A stretch of 64,000 nt of DNA from Desmodesmus armatus (taxonomy: Eukaryota > Chlorophyta > Chlorophyceae > Sphaeropleales > Scenedesmaceae). The position numbers and the translations under genes were made by a program. The notes under the pieces were generated by a model. The model saw only the letters and a list, made by a program, of their open reading frames with translations, had not been told where the DNA came from and did no database searches. Of this stretch, positions 24,962 to 35,670 are shown piece by piece (the first letter of the stretch is position 1; each line of letters starts with the position of its first letter). Where the stretch lies: contig VIIQ02000251.1 in assembly GCA_007449985.2 (NCBI GenBank), positions 1 to 64,000 on the forward strand, written 5' to 3'.

Positions 24962-26274
24962 TTGCCAAATGTTCCTAGCACTATTCAAAGGCACGTTTTG
25001 GTTGCAAACATCACCACCTTTGCACAAACGACAACTAGGGCTGACGTGTCGAACTCTCTGCTCAGCAGCCCCGTCAATCTTTGCAAGCGGCTGCAGGCGC
25101 GTTCAATTTTCTACACTATGGGTTCCGTGTTGGTTGCAGTCAGTGTGCAGCCCCGCGCACACGCACCGTACCCCCTGAAGTCATCCAAGTCGAGTCAGCT
25201 GCTGCAGGCCATTTGCTGCCAGGACCCACCCAACCAGCTGCGCAGTGACTTATATATCGGTTCTCGTGACACAGAAAGACACCTGGCAGCGCTGAAGGCG
25301 GCAGGCGTCACACACGTGCTGCAATGCGGTGTGGAGCTGTTGCCCAGTCACCCTCAGCAGTTTACCTACCAGCACCTGGCCTGTAGCGACACAGAAACTC
25401 AGGACATCGTCAGCTTGTTCCAGCAAGCCTTTGAATTCATCAACGAGGGAAGGAAGAAAGGTATGTGCCACTCCTTCGCTTCTCCCAAGGTCACTGCTGC
25501 TGCCAAGGGCTAGCCTGCAATTGCCTGCAATTGACCTTCTGACATCCCCTCCCTTTGTTTGCCCTCCAACTCCAAAACACCTCCTGCAGGCACCGTCCTC
25601 GTTCACTGCGCCCAGGGCATCTCCCGCAGCGCGAGCATCCTCATAGGCTACCTCATGTCCACAGAGCAGCTGCCATACGAGGCAGCACTAGCAGCGCTGC
25701 AGGCGGCACGGCCAGCAGTGCAGCCCAACTCCGGCTTTGCCCTGCAGCTGCAGGAGTTTGGGCGCAGCGGTTGCTGCCTGGACACATGGAAGGCCTGGGA
25801 CGAGGCAAGAATGGACCACTGCTTCGCACAGGTCAGGCTGTGCTGCTGCGCGCTGGCGTGGGGTGGGGTCCTTTCGTAACCAACCGTCGCATCAACAAGT
25901 TGCAATGGAGTGGTTTGGCAGGTGCTTATATGGTGTGGAGTAAGCTGCAATTTCAAGTTCCACGGTAGCAGTGAAGGTCACAGCATCCTGAGAGAAGAGG
26001 GGCTGGCTCACCACAGCAGTGTGCATTGTAGTTTGCGCGCATGGCTGAGGTGTCACTGGTCCTGTGCTGTTTGTGTGCTGGCTTACACTGCAACATGTCG
26101 ACAAAACACATGCTTACCGCACCGCTGCTGCTGCCACTGCTGCTGCTGCTGCTGCAGGTCAGTGTGAGTCGCCGCAAGGAGGTCAGTGGCTTGGCCTCTA
26201 TGATCCGCCACTTCCATATGGCTGACGTGGGGGAGGAGGACACGGTGTTTGACTGCAGGAGCTTCTTGCTGTGA
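24962..26274 (+). CDS. Dual-specificity protein phosphatase
   Basis: Three phase-consistent exons (24962-25460, 25590-25831, 26158-26274) give 285 residues from the first ATG, or 233 from the ATG at 25118. The second start fits a compact phosphatase better, because the domain begins soon after at LRSDLYIGSRDTERHLAALK. The catalytic loop is VHCAQGISRSASILIGYL, a full HCX5R signature (Cys about 173, Arg about 179 from the first start), followed by the conserved Ser. The upstream SDTETQDI segment is placed to supply the general-acid Asp. The C-terminal exon (SVSRRKEVSGLASMIRHF) is basic and then acidic. The intron-2 donor is GTCAGG; if it is not used, the frame ends at 25879. The family removes phosphate from Ser/Thr/Tyr of MAP kinases and other substrates; the substrate here is unknown. 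Confidence 0.9.
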
Positions 26275-26834
26275 TTCTTTTTTCTTTCCCTCCATTGATG
26301 CATCAGCGGCCCACAGCACTGGTTTCTTGCTGTGGGTTGCTGAGACACAGCACAGCACAGCATGGCGCAGCATGGCGCAGCATGCCAGCTGCAGTGCTGG
26401 CCGTGATTTGCCTTGAAGAAAGGCGAAAAGTTGGTGAAAAGCTTCAGGTGTCTGGCTTATTGACTGTGTGATCTCCAGATAAGGGCAAGGTGCTAAGTTG
26501 CTGAGTTGTTGTCATAGCCATACATGGCATACGTTGTACATTATGCGCTGCGCCAATAGCGACGGCGCTTGTACATGAAGTGCACGCATGGCCATACAAC
26601 ATGCTGTGAAGCATAAGCAGTGCGCAGCGTGTGGGGCTAACAGGGGGGAGGCAAAGCGGTCAGTGAGAATCAGCTTGTGGTTTGATGGTATGTCAGTCAT
26701 GCATTGTGCGGTTCAACACAAGTTGGGCATGAGATTGATGTTGGCTTTGGCTGAGATTGGCCCTCTGCCTTTCTATGCTGCCTTGTGTACAATATATCAC
26801 ACCCTCCTGAGGAACACACATGACTGGGGTTGAG

Positions 26835-27140
26835 GTTGCTGTTGCATACTTCAAGCTTCACAGAGCTTGTGTTTCACAGCCAAGGTCAGTGTGCGCAGCA
26901 TAGTTTGTCCTAGCGTTGGTTAGAGCGGTTGCTGCTGTTACATACTTTTGGCTTCATAGAGCTTGTGTTTCAAAGCTGAGGTCTGTGCGCACGGCACAGC
27001 CGTCCTGGCTTTGGTTGGAGCGGTTACGGCTGTTGCACACTTTTGGCTTCATAGAGCTTGTGTTTCACCGCTGGCAGCTGAGGGATTTGTGCCCGGCACA
27101 GCTCTCCCAGCTTGAGTTGAGTGGTTGCTGCCACGCTAGC
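26835..27140. repeat. Minisatellite, about 95-base unit, three copies plus a part
   Basis: Units begin near 26835, 26928, 27023 and 27124. Each contains a segment like GGCTTCATAGAGCTTGTG, followed by a GGTC/GTGCG block and GGTTAGAGCGGTT. Copies differ by substitutions and small indels, so the array is not recent. Confidence 0.85.
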
Positions 27141-28687
27141 GAATTGTCCATGTATCACAGCCTGCCCCTGGCAATTAGCTTGAAGCTATGCCGTCACCTG
27201 CCCACCACCATGTCATGTCCATCTTCGTCCACATGTGGACACCAAGTATGTGTGGCTGTGTCATGTCAACACTGCGCTGCGCTATGCTGTGCTGTGTTGG
27301 GCAGCTGCCTACCTCAGCACCAACTAGAATGAGTGTAGTAGTGCTGCTGTAGATTTTGTCAAAAGTTTGCCTGGAATTTTTGTGAAACTTGCTGCTTGGG
27401 AGAAACCCTTGTCTTGGCATCATCAGCCAGGGATCAGCAGCATCGCTGCAAGGTCTGCGCATCCTGCGCGCAACTGGCGTTTTTGTGTGGCCGCAGTTCA
27501 TTTTGCGTGTGGGTTCGAGTGTGTGCATGTTGACAGAGTGCAGAGCTAAGGTCAGTCAGTTGCGACTGTGGCTGCGTGTGTCTATGTGCGCCTGTTTGGG
27601 TACAAAAGGATGTGCAGAGGGTGTCGGCTGTCGTTTGAAGACAAAGGCTTTTCTTTGGAAAGTGTGCCTTACATTGCTGCTATCTGTGCGCGTCTGCAGG
27701 GTACGCGCTTGGCATGTAGGGACCCAGCCGTGCATGTATGTGTCCTGCGGGCATGTGTTTGAGTAGCTAGGGTGGTGATGTCTGCACAGGGTGCGGAATA
27801 TGGGTTGAGATCAAGTGCTCAGTGAGTTAATGCAGACATCTTGCAATGGCCAGCTGCTGTTGCTGCCGTCTCTACTACATCTGCCGTTGCTGGTACCAGC
27901 GGTGAGCATGAGCCGAGTGTAATGTGCTTGAAACAGTAGCAGTGTTGCACCTGCCGCCCGTTGCCAATACCAAGATACAACGCTGCCCATGCTGGCCTTT
28001 CTGTGGGCATGCATGCATGCATTTTCAACAAACTCCAGACTTGTGCGTCAAAACCATGTTACAACAGCGAAGCTGACTGTCCCTTTTGTGTCACTAAACA
28101 CATCTTAGTTCATAGACAAATCCGACAGCACAACTTGCTGGTTGCCAGCAACTCTGCTGAGCTGCCCACTGGAGCAACCCACTGCGGCACACCCTGGATA
28201 GCAGTAGAGCCAAGCAACAAAACTCAGACACCGTCATGCATTCATTTGATACTCAACACATCATGGATGATCCTGCTGATCTCAGAACTCTCCTGCGCTG
28301 CCTGCCGGAACAACTACATACGCTGGAGCCCTGTGCTGTTTCTTGTAAACACAGGCCAAAACCCTGGCACCACCTCTGCATGTGGCTGCCCCACAGGAGG
28401 CGGGGCTGCTATTCATGCAAGAGCCACCAGAGTTGCAAACAAAAGAATTCAGTCCCTACCCCTGCCTACAGTGTATGTGCCAACAACTGCGGCACCGCAG
28501 CAGCCCAGCCATACCATAACATTGAAGGGGTGCGCTGCACCCAACTGCCCTGACTATGTTCGTTCACAGCGCACTGGCGCCCTGGGTGAAGTGCACCCGC
28601 CGGCATCCGCACACTCACAGGCAAGCCTCATTCATTCCAGCTCAACCCATAAACAAACATGGGCATCAAGCCCAGTCATACAGAGGC

Positions 28688-28830
28688 GCAACAGACAGGT
28701 TGCCCTGCGATCTGTTTCCAGCAGGCAGGACAGGGTTGTTCAGACAGGTTGCCCCGCGTGCTGTTCCCAGCAGACAGAACAGCACTGTCACTACCTAAGC
28801 ACAACAGACTGCACTGCTTGCTGCTTCCAG
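28688..28830. repeat. Short tandem repeat, about 51-60-base unit
   Basis: Three degenerate copies of a unit containing CAGACAGGTTGCCC and a TGTTCCCAGCAG-like block follow one another, starting near 28688, 28739 and 28800. Confidence 0.7.
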
Positions 28831-28917
28831 CACACATGGGCAATGCTGTCACCTCATTTGCGCTGCCTGCTGCTGCTGCCTCCCTCGTGACCCCAGCCAT
28901 CTACTGCTGCTGCTGCG

Positions 28918-29235
28918 TCTACTGCCCAGCAGCCCTGCATACCGCCTGCTGCATCTGCAGCATCTCCCGCTGCAGGACTTGCTCCTGCCTCATCTGCTGC
29001 ATAGCCTGCAGTTCCCTCTGCAGCAGCTGCTCCTGCTGCAGTCCTGCATGCGGGACCTTCTGCGTGCAGCATTTACTGCCTGCTGCTGGTGCTGCTGTCG
29101 ATCTACTGCTCAGCAGCCCTGCATACCGCCTGCTGCATCTGCAGCATCTCCCGCTGCAGCAGCTGCTCCTGCCTCATCAGCTGCATAGCCTGCAGCTCCC
29201 GCTGCAGCAGCTGCTCCTGCTGCAGCGCCTGCATA
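28918..29235. repeat. 183-base tandem duplication at the kinase 3' end
   Basis: The segment from about 28918 is repeated from about 29101 with roughly nine-tenths identity. The unit is 61 codons long and encodes a Gln/Glu/Leu coiled coil on the minus strand. In the coil frame both copies end at a TAG in the same place, so the second copy lies past the stop. Confidence 0.85.
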
Positions 29236-31896
29236 CGCTGCACCTCCCGCCGCAGCACTGCCTCCCTGCGTGCAGCCTCCGCTGCCTGCTGCTGCTGCCG
29301 CCACAGCACCTGCTCCCCCACCCCTGCTGCTGCTGCTGCTGGGTCTGGCGCAGGAGCTGCTGCTGCAGTTGCTCCATGCGTGCAGCCTGCTTCAGCCTCT
29401 GCTGCTGCTGCTGCTCCAAGCTCTCACCCTTGGATCCCCGCTGCTGCTTCCACTGCTGCCAGTTGGCGCCTGGTGAGCTGGAGGGTGCCACAGCAGCACG
29501 CAGCGAGCTGAGCGCTGCTGTCTTCTGCTGCACGTCAGGCATTGCGGCCGCAACCCGCTGCTGCACAAGCCACACCATGGGAGCCAGCTCCGGCAGCGCC
29601 ACCCACTGCTTGATAGACGGGCGCTGGCTAGTGACTGGACTCAGGGCGGCGATCATGCAATCAACCAGGTGTGGGTAGCTGTTTCGCAGGAGGTCGAAGG
29701 TAGGGTCGGCCCTGGTGAGGTTTGCCAGCCAGGCAGGCAGCTGCTGCGCCAGGCGGTCCATGGCTGTGTCATGTGTGCTGTGGCAACGCAGCTCCCGTCG
29801 GCACTGCTCGTAGGGGCCGGGGAGGGTGCCGTTGAGGAACTGCAGGGCTGGCAGCAGCGCTAGGCAGACGTCTGTGGTGCGATCGCACAGCGGCTTCATG
29901 GCCTCGGTGTAGATGAGGTTCTGGCTGGTGAAGCGGCCGTGTTTGTCGCAGCTGACGAAGGCGCGGGTGTCGTGGATACCTGCAGGATGGGGGGGGGGCA
30001 GGCGGGTGGGCGGCAGCACGGTCAGAAAGAGCAGGGCGATAGGCGCGGGTGTTGAGAAAAGCTGCAGGATGGGTGGTGAGTGTGCAGGTGAGTGGATGTG
30101 TGGCAGCACGGTAGGCAGGGCAGGGCGATAGGAGTTGGACATGGCGATAAGAGCTGGACCCGCAGTGCGGAATGCTGACACAAGGCGATATTCGCAAAGG
30201 ATATGGCCTTGTCTCTGCATCATGCAAGTGTGGAGAGTACCGCCCAGAGGTGAAAGTATCCACCTGTTTCCCCCCCCCCCCCACAAAGGTATCCTCCTAG
30301 CAGGCCTTTACATCAGCATGTAGTCACTCACCCAGGGTGCCTGCATCACTGAAGGACTCCATGTCGGCTGCGGCCAGGCTCTGCATGTAGCCAAAGTCAA
30401 TGAGCTTGAACAGCTGCTGCTCTGCGTCCCACACCACGTTGGGGCCCTTCCAGTCCCTGTACACGCAGTCCACACCCTGCATGGAGAATGGCGTGATGGC
30501 AGGATGTGCGGCAACGGCATGAGGGTGGGAGAGAGGGATCAGCGCACTTCTAAGACAGCATAGATAGAAGCACTTGCATTGTGGGAAGATCATACTGCTG
30601 TTGTATATCATGGTCTGTCAAATTGTCACTATCTAACAACTGCTGGAGCTGAGCGCTGCACTGTGGGTGGCATCTATCCATTTATAGCTTGATCCAAGCT
30701 GCAACACAGCTCAAGAGGTAGTACAAAAACTGCCTCGGCCGCCCCTCACTTCACCGTCCCCAACCTGACGAAATGCATGTTATTTTTGGCATGTTATTTT
30801 CTCACACATACATCACTCAGTGCTGATCGCGGGGACTCACCAGGCTCTGAAAGGTCTCAATGGCCAGCAACATGCAGACCAACAGGCACAGGAACAGCTT
30901 GACCCGCTTCTGCTGCAGCTGCTGCATCATTGTCTGGTGCACCTGAGGCTTCATGTCACTCTTCAGGAATATGACTAACTGCTCAAACTCCTGGAGCTGC
31001 TGCTGCAGCTGGTCGATGGTCCCGCCGCCGTAGCTGCTGAGGCAGAAGCCGTGCGTGGCGTTGCCTCCGAACAGCAGGCAGGGTGACAGCAGCGGGTGAA
31101 CGGGCAGCTTGAGGGCTGCCAGCATCTCGTTTGAGATCTGCAAAGGCAGCATGAAGGGGTGGTTGAGTGAGAGGGTGAGTAGCAGTCTGCGACATCACAA
31201 CATGTGTAGTGCTTTGCGCAGCTGTGCTTTGCAGCAGGTTATATACGTTTAGCTCATAGGTCGCACTACACCCACCATGCCGTCAACTGATGGCGGGCAA
31301 TGTCTGATCGGCTCTGGCACACCGCATTTCGGCCAATCTTTGTCTAGCGACTTATATCCATCGCAACAAAATTCTTTCATTAATTGGTCCGCATTTGACG
31401 CACAATCTCCCGCCCGTCGGACAAACAGCACGCGTACGGCACACAGCTGGCCCAAGGACGCCGCCAATAAAGCGCCCTACCTGCTCGGCATCTTCATCGC
31501 GCATCCAGGGGTAGCGCTTCACCACCAGGTCCCAAAACCCTGGCACATCCCTCAGCAGCTCCACCTGGACGACGTGGGTAGACGCCTTAGGCACCAGGGC
31601 CGTGACGATGGACGACTCGCTCCTCAACTGTGCACTGCATCAGCAGCAAACAGCAGCAAGGGTGGGGTGCAGACGAGGCATTTCAGCGGAGGAGTGTGGA
31701 AGCTTCCTTAAGGTATGATCATACACTCCGGCGCCAAAAGCAGAGCATGCAATCTCATGGGCCCAATAAGCTGCTGTATGTTGGCCGTGCTGTTATGAGC
31801 CACCGTGGAGTTGGAACTCTGCTGCAAGGCTCCGAGTACATCGACTTACATTGTGCTGTCAATGCTGAACTGGCGCCTGGCCCCAGGCATCGCCAT
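29177..31896 (-). CDS. Atypical protein-kinase-like protein with coiled-coil tail
   Basis: Five phase-consistent exons: 31850-31896, 31481-31634, 30841-31137, 30332-30476 and 29177-29979, about 481 residues. The catalytic loop reads VYRDWKGPNVVWD, in place of HRDxKxxN, and is followed by LIDFG. Asp, Lys, Asn and the DFG triplet are all present, so activity is plausible although His is Tyr. No glycine-rich loop is obvious in the N-lobe. A conserved helix ahead of the loop (LLAIETFQSLGVD) and a long C-lobe with N-glycosylation-like NGT and NLT fit a kinase fold. The tail turns into Gln-rich coil. At about 29310, in a GGGGTGGGGG stretch, the frame leaves a much better coiled-coil frame (EQVLWRQQQQAAEAARREAV) that ends at 29103. 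One extra G would join them. The start MAMPGARRQFS is the ATG nearest a strong GTAAGT donor; an upstream start is possible. Confidence 0.75.
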
Positions 31897-32431
31897 CTGC
31901 TGCTGTCGGCGTGGAGTTGGCTGTGGCGCGTGCTTGGTGTCATGGTTGGGCCCACCAGCCTGAGTGCATGTGGCGCACCGTCTGTGCATGCTACATACAC
32001 AGCAGCAACAGCAGTGGAAGAGGTTAAGGAGATGGCAGGGGGCGCCGATGTCAGTCTTGTGGCAAGGACCAGGGGCAGATGCACGGTGCAGTAGGCAGAG
32101 CATGACCAATGCTTGACACATCAGCCTTTGCTGGGCAGAGGCGCCAACAATGCAGCTGTACGCATTTGTCCAGAAAATCAAGGACCACCCAGGGGGGGGG
32201 GGCGCTAAGGTTGTTTTCGGACACTATGTTAAGAAGTTGAAAGTGGGACCCCCCACCCACCCCCCCACCCCCCACCCACCCTAAATGCCCTCTGAACGTC
32301 TTGTAGCTGGCCTATGCAAGGTCTAAAGTGGAATGGTATATATTCAACATGTTTCTTTAGGTACTCAGATGGCCACTCGAGTGTTACTGTGGTCTATCAG
32401 TCAAGAGACATGTGGCGCACGGCATCGACGG
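31897..32431. other. Kinase promoter region; G- and C-tracts
   Basis: No coding feature is supported. A run of G (about 32193-32202) and several C-runs (32250-32280) face each other across about 50 bases and could fold. The region should include the kinase promoter. Confidence 0.45.
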
Positions 32432-32887
32432 TCAGCGGTGATCAAAGCACTGCTGTGCAGCCCTAGAAACACACATGAAACAGCACAGTTGGTACATCCA
32501 ATCAGCAGGCCTGTTCAGTACATGTGTGCTCACAACCTGCTCAAACTCTGTAGCAGTGACACACCAGTCTTGCTGCTCCTCTGCTGTCAGCTGGTGGTCT
32601 AGGTGCATCAGCTGCCAGTGAGACAGCATGTGGTACTGTCAAACCACAGCTGGTGGGTCACTGTTACACAGGGGGCATTCATAGGGAACTTTGGTGCTGG
32701 GGGCTGACTTGGTGCTGGTCTGTGCACTCTTGTGGCGCATGTCTGGGTACTGGCATCGGCACCGTGCCACGGCTATAGTACTGGCCTGGGCAGCCTCAGG
32801 GGTAAATCGTAATTGGAGATGCTCAGAACGTGCTTGAATCAACTCAGTTTGTCGATAGCTTTCAAATGAGCTGACTCCCAGCTTCAT
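32432..32887 (-). mobile_element. Decayed 3' fragment of a non-LTR retrotransposon ORF2
   Basis: The minus strand reads through this stretch in one frame apart from one in-frame TGA. It contains a CPLC motif followed by HMLSHW, the layout of the CCHC knuckle found behind reverse transcriptase in L1-like elements (CPLC...HxxxxC), with the last Cys changed to Trp. The Lys/Arg-rich stretch before it fits the same region. The stop and the lost Cys mark it as dead. No reverse-transcriptase core, poly(A) tail or target-site duplication was found, so the limits are those of the visible similarity. Confidence 0.5.
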
Positions 32888-33107
32888 CCGATGCTCCTAC
32901 AAGAAGTTTGCAGCATGCCAGGAAGTTACTGAAACCCAGCTTGACCCACCCACCCACCCCCCCATTTTCAAGCTGCTCAGATGGCCGAAAATTTCTTTGT
33001 ATATGTTATTTAGGATGTTATTAACCATCTGTGAAAGTACCAAGTCAAAGTCCAGCATAGTGTCCAAAGTTAACTGAAGTGCCCCCCCCCCTGGACCACC
33101 GCGGACT

Positions 33108-33774
33108 TCAGGCTTGAAGCCTGTTGGCTCCATCGTAAGGTTTCAATACATGATATGGCTGCCCTGCAGTGCCAACACAGCCCAACCGTCGGCAGCTCTG
33201 GGTCACACACACCTGCTGTGTTGTTCGTATCTGTTGCTGTTGCAGCAGGTGGCCTTGCTCTGGCAGCTTGGTGACGCCACACTGCAGCGACTGAAGGGGT
33301 GACCACTGTAAGCAGCAGCCACCAACAAAGAACACCAGCAAAAGCAGCGGTGTAAGTCACAGCAGCAGAGGTGAGTGGAAGCATATGTAATGATGACTCT
33401 GCAGGTACGACAACTCTGTACCATTCAGCACACTTGCAGAGGTGTCTTGTGGCTGTTTGGGTGCTGCGAGTGCACATGAGCTGGCACAGGTTGTCCAGCA
33501 ACAGCTTGCACAAACATGAGCTGCGTAGCAGGCTGGTGACACTACAGCAGTGTTGGTGCTGTTCGACGGGCAAGCAAAGCAACCAGCGCCCAGCAGCATG
33601 TCCAGATACTCACCGGATGCCATGCTTTTCTGCCTTCAGTGCCCCCATTGTGCACAGTGGTGGAACCCAGTTCATGCTGAGCACTGTGTACTGTGGTGCT
33701 GTTGCCAGCTGGCAGAGCACGGCTGGCTGATTGACACTCGTAGCCTCCGATGCTGTTCCAAAATTCAGCTATCA
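33108..33774 (-). CDS. C-terminal exons of a single-pass membrane protein (5' end unresolved)
   Basis: Three exons join in phase: 33614-33774, 33213-33558 and 33108-33163. The first carries a polar, NST-containing segment. The second has many Cys (HCC...CLCK...LCQLMC...CKC), then a hydrophobic helix (VTYTAAFAGVLCWWLLL) and a basic stop-transfer (WRHQAARAR). The third encodes a short tail ending in PYDGANRLQA. The order Cys-rich segment, membrane helix, short basic tail suggests a type I surface protein. The incoming phase at 33774 is 1, so at least one more exon lies upstream; I could not fix it. I do not recognise the family. Confidence 0.5.
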
Positions 33775-34284
33775 CTGCTCAACAATAGCTCTGCCTGTTC
33801 GGAGCCGCGCATGTCGCTGCAAACACTGCTCCCGCTCGGCCACTTGCTGGTGGGAAAGGGGTGCTGGTAATCGGCTGTGAAAAGGCAACGAGAAGCAGTC
33901 GCGGTGTCGATAAAAACTTGTTGTATTGATTGGGTGCGGCAATGGTGATGGGATGTGGGTTTCCCCCCTCACCCCGGGAAAGTGTGACTGTCCGCGGTTT
34001 TGCGCGGGCTTGGGTGTAAGGCGGGCCTTTTCACCGGCTATCATGATCAGATGATAACAGATGCAAAATCCTGCCGATAGCAGACTTGCGGCTTACTTGC
34101 CTTCACTGTGTGCACATCATCTAGCACAGTGCTGTCATCTAGCAATCACCCAAACTGAAGACCAGCACAGTATTGCGCTCATGAATGCACGCCTAAAGCA
34201 ATGAATGCACAGTGTACATGCGTGTTTGATCACACAGCGGTGTGCAGCCACAAACACAGCATCGCCCCAAGTCCAGCTGCTCAC

Positions 34285-35516
34285 CATTCGTGCACAATTG
34301 CCACGCATTTCAGCAGGGACCAGCTTGCGCAGGCACTGTACCACATGTGGGTTGCATGGCACACCATGCCCGCGAGCCCACTGAGGAACAATGTGCTCCT
34401 GCAAAGGAAAATGGTACTGTACAGCTGCATGCACCTTGGCTGGGACTGCAGGCAAGGTGGAGATGGTGGCATAATTCACCACTGCTGTCTTGATGGCTGC
34501 TGCAAACTGCAGATCCTTGCTGCCAGCGGACTTTGCAGACTGCAGAGGTCACTGGCCACCAGTCTGGGAGTGTGCTCAGCACCGGCACATGCCGTAGATT
34601 CCTCAGCAACAACCTGAACGCACAGAGACTAGCACACGCAAGCACATTTATGAGGGCCTTGTTGTTCATTGCGCAACCCCGGCAACAGCTCCTATCACTA
34701 GAGACCCTGTGTCCAGAGTGCAGCAGCATCAGAGTCACTGCACCAGCACCGCTGCCGCTGGCAAGCCTGCCTGCTAAAAAGCCGTGATTTCTTTTTGCTG
34801 CCAAAGGCATATGTTGGTCCTGAGATCTCTCCTGCGCACCTAAGCATCGCCTGGTCACTGCCTGCAAGCCAATTGGCCCCTGGGCCCCACTGCTCGTGAC
34901 GGCAGATGATCATGATTCGCTGACGGCTGCGGGCTGCGTCACTTTCCAGCTTGAAGAGAGAAGCACGAACGCACCCTTTGACAAGGAAGGCTGCTTGGGA
35001 CAGGCCAGCCAGCTCTGGGACAGAAATCCCACACACAGCATACCTTGCAAGTCCAATTGGACAGCATGCTGCAGGCGAGGACCCCAGGGGCAATGATTAT
35101 ATTCCTGGGCCCCACACAGCACGCCCAGTTGGTGACGTTGAGGCATCACCTGTGGCCACGCTATTATCACCCCTGCTTTCCATCTCCCGGGCAGCAGTAT
35201 GAGTAGGCTACAAGTGGAGCTCAATCCGAGATCAATCTGCCTGACTGGCCCCTCACAAAACCACACATGACACAATCCAAACTCAAAACGAGCGATTGAT
35301 AATTTAGCTTGGATTGTTCCCTGCATCCAGTGCGCATGAGACGCTTGGTTTCCAACTTTCGTTTGAAACTTCACGATCAAGTCCAGGCTCTCGTGTTCAC
35401 ACACCGTACACCCTGATTGCTGTCAACACACCTGTTGATGGTTGATAGTTGTCATGCAAGATTGAGCTGCTGACATCGCAGGCTTCTGCCCTTCTAGGGA
35501 CAGCACTGCACACCTG
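34285..35516 (-). CDS. Coding-like exon candidates, not assigned
   Basis: Several minus-strand segments look coding. 34285-34482 has one frame containing EHIVPQWARGHGVPCNPHVV and ends at a GTGAGC donor. A second lies near 35069-35145, ends at a GTATGC donor, and encodes NVTNWACCVGPRN and a Cys-rich run. A third (about 35433-35516) has both an acceptor and a GTGTGT donor. They may be upstream exons of the membrane protein at 33108, or remains of mobile elements. Phases could not be joined, so no product is proposed. Confidence 0.3.
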
Positions 35517-35670
35517 CAACCGGTTGAGAAGCATCTTGCAGCCTGTATGGGCTGTTAAGGCGTTTGCTTGGGTGGTTGTTACACCCATGAGTTCACTTGC
35601 ACATGCATCTTGCATGTTCCCCTCGCCAGCTTGGCAATAGGTCCCACTCATTTGACAGGAAGCTGGCAGC

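Larger units (their letters stand above)
26275..28917. other. Gene-poor stretch with tandem repeats
   Basis: No gene is supported across 2.6 kb. The longest plus-strand frame (about 310 codons up to 28890) lacks family motifs, has unusual composition and runs through a tandem repeat. The part nearest 28900 is probably the 3' untranslated end of the kinase gene on the other strand. Confidence 0.5.

Noticed and set aside
27961..28890. A 310-codon plus-strand open frame
   Set aside because: Composition is Cys/His/Thr-rich without motifs, it crosses a tandem repeat, and GC-rich DNA often lacks stops by chance.
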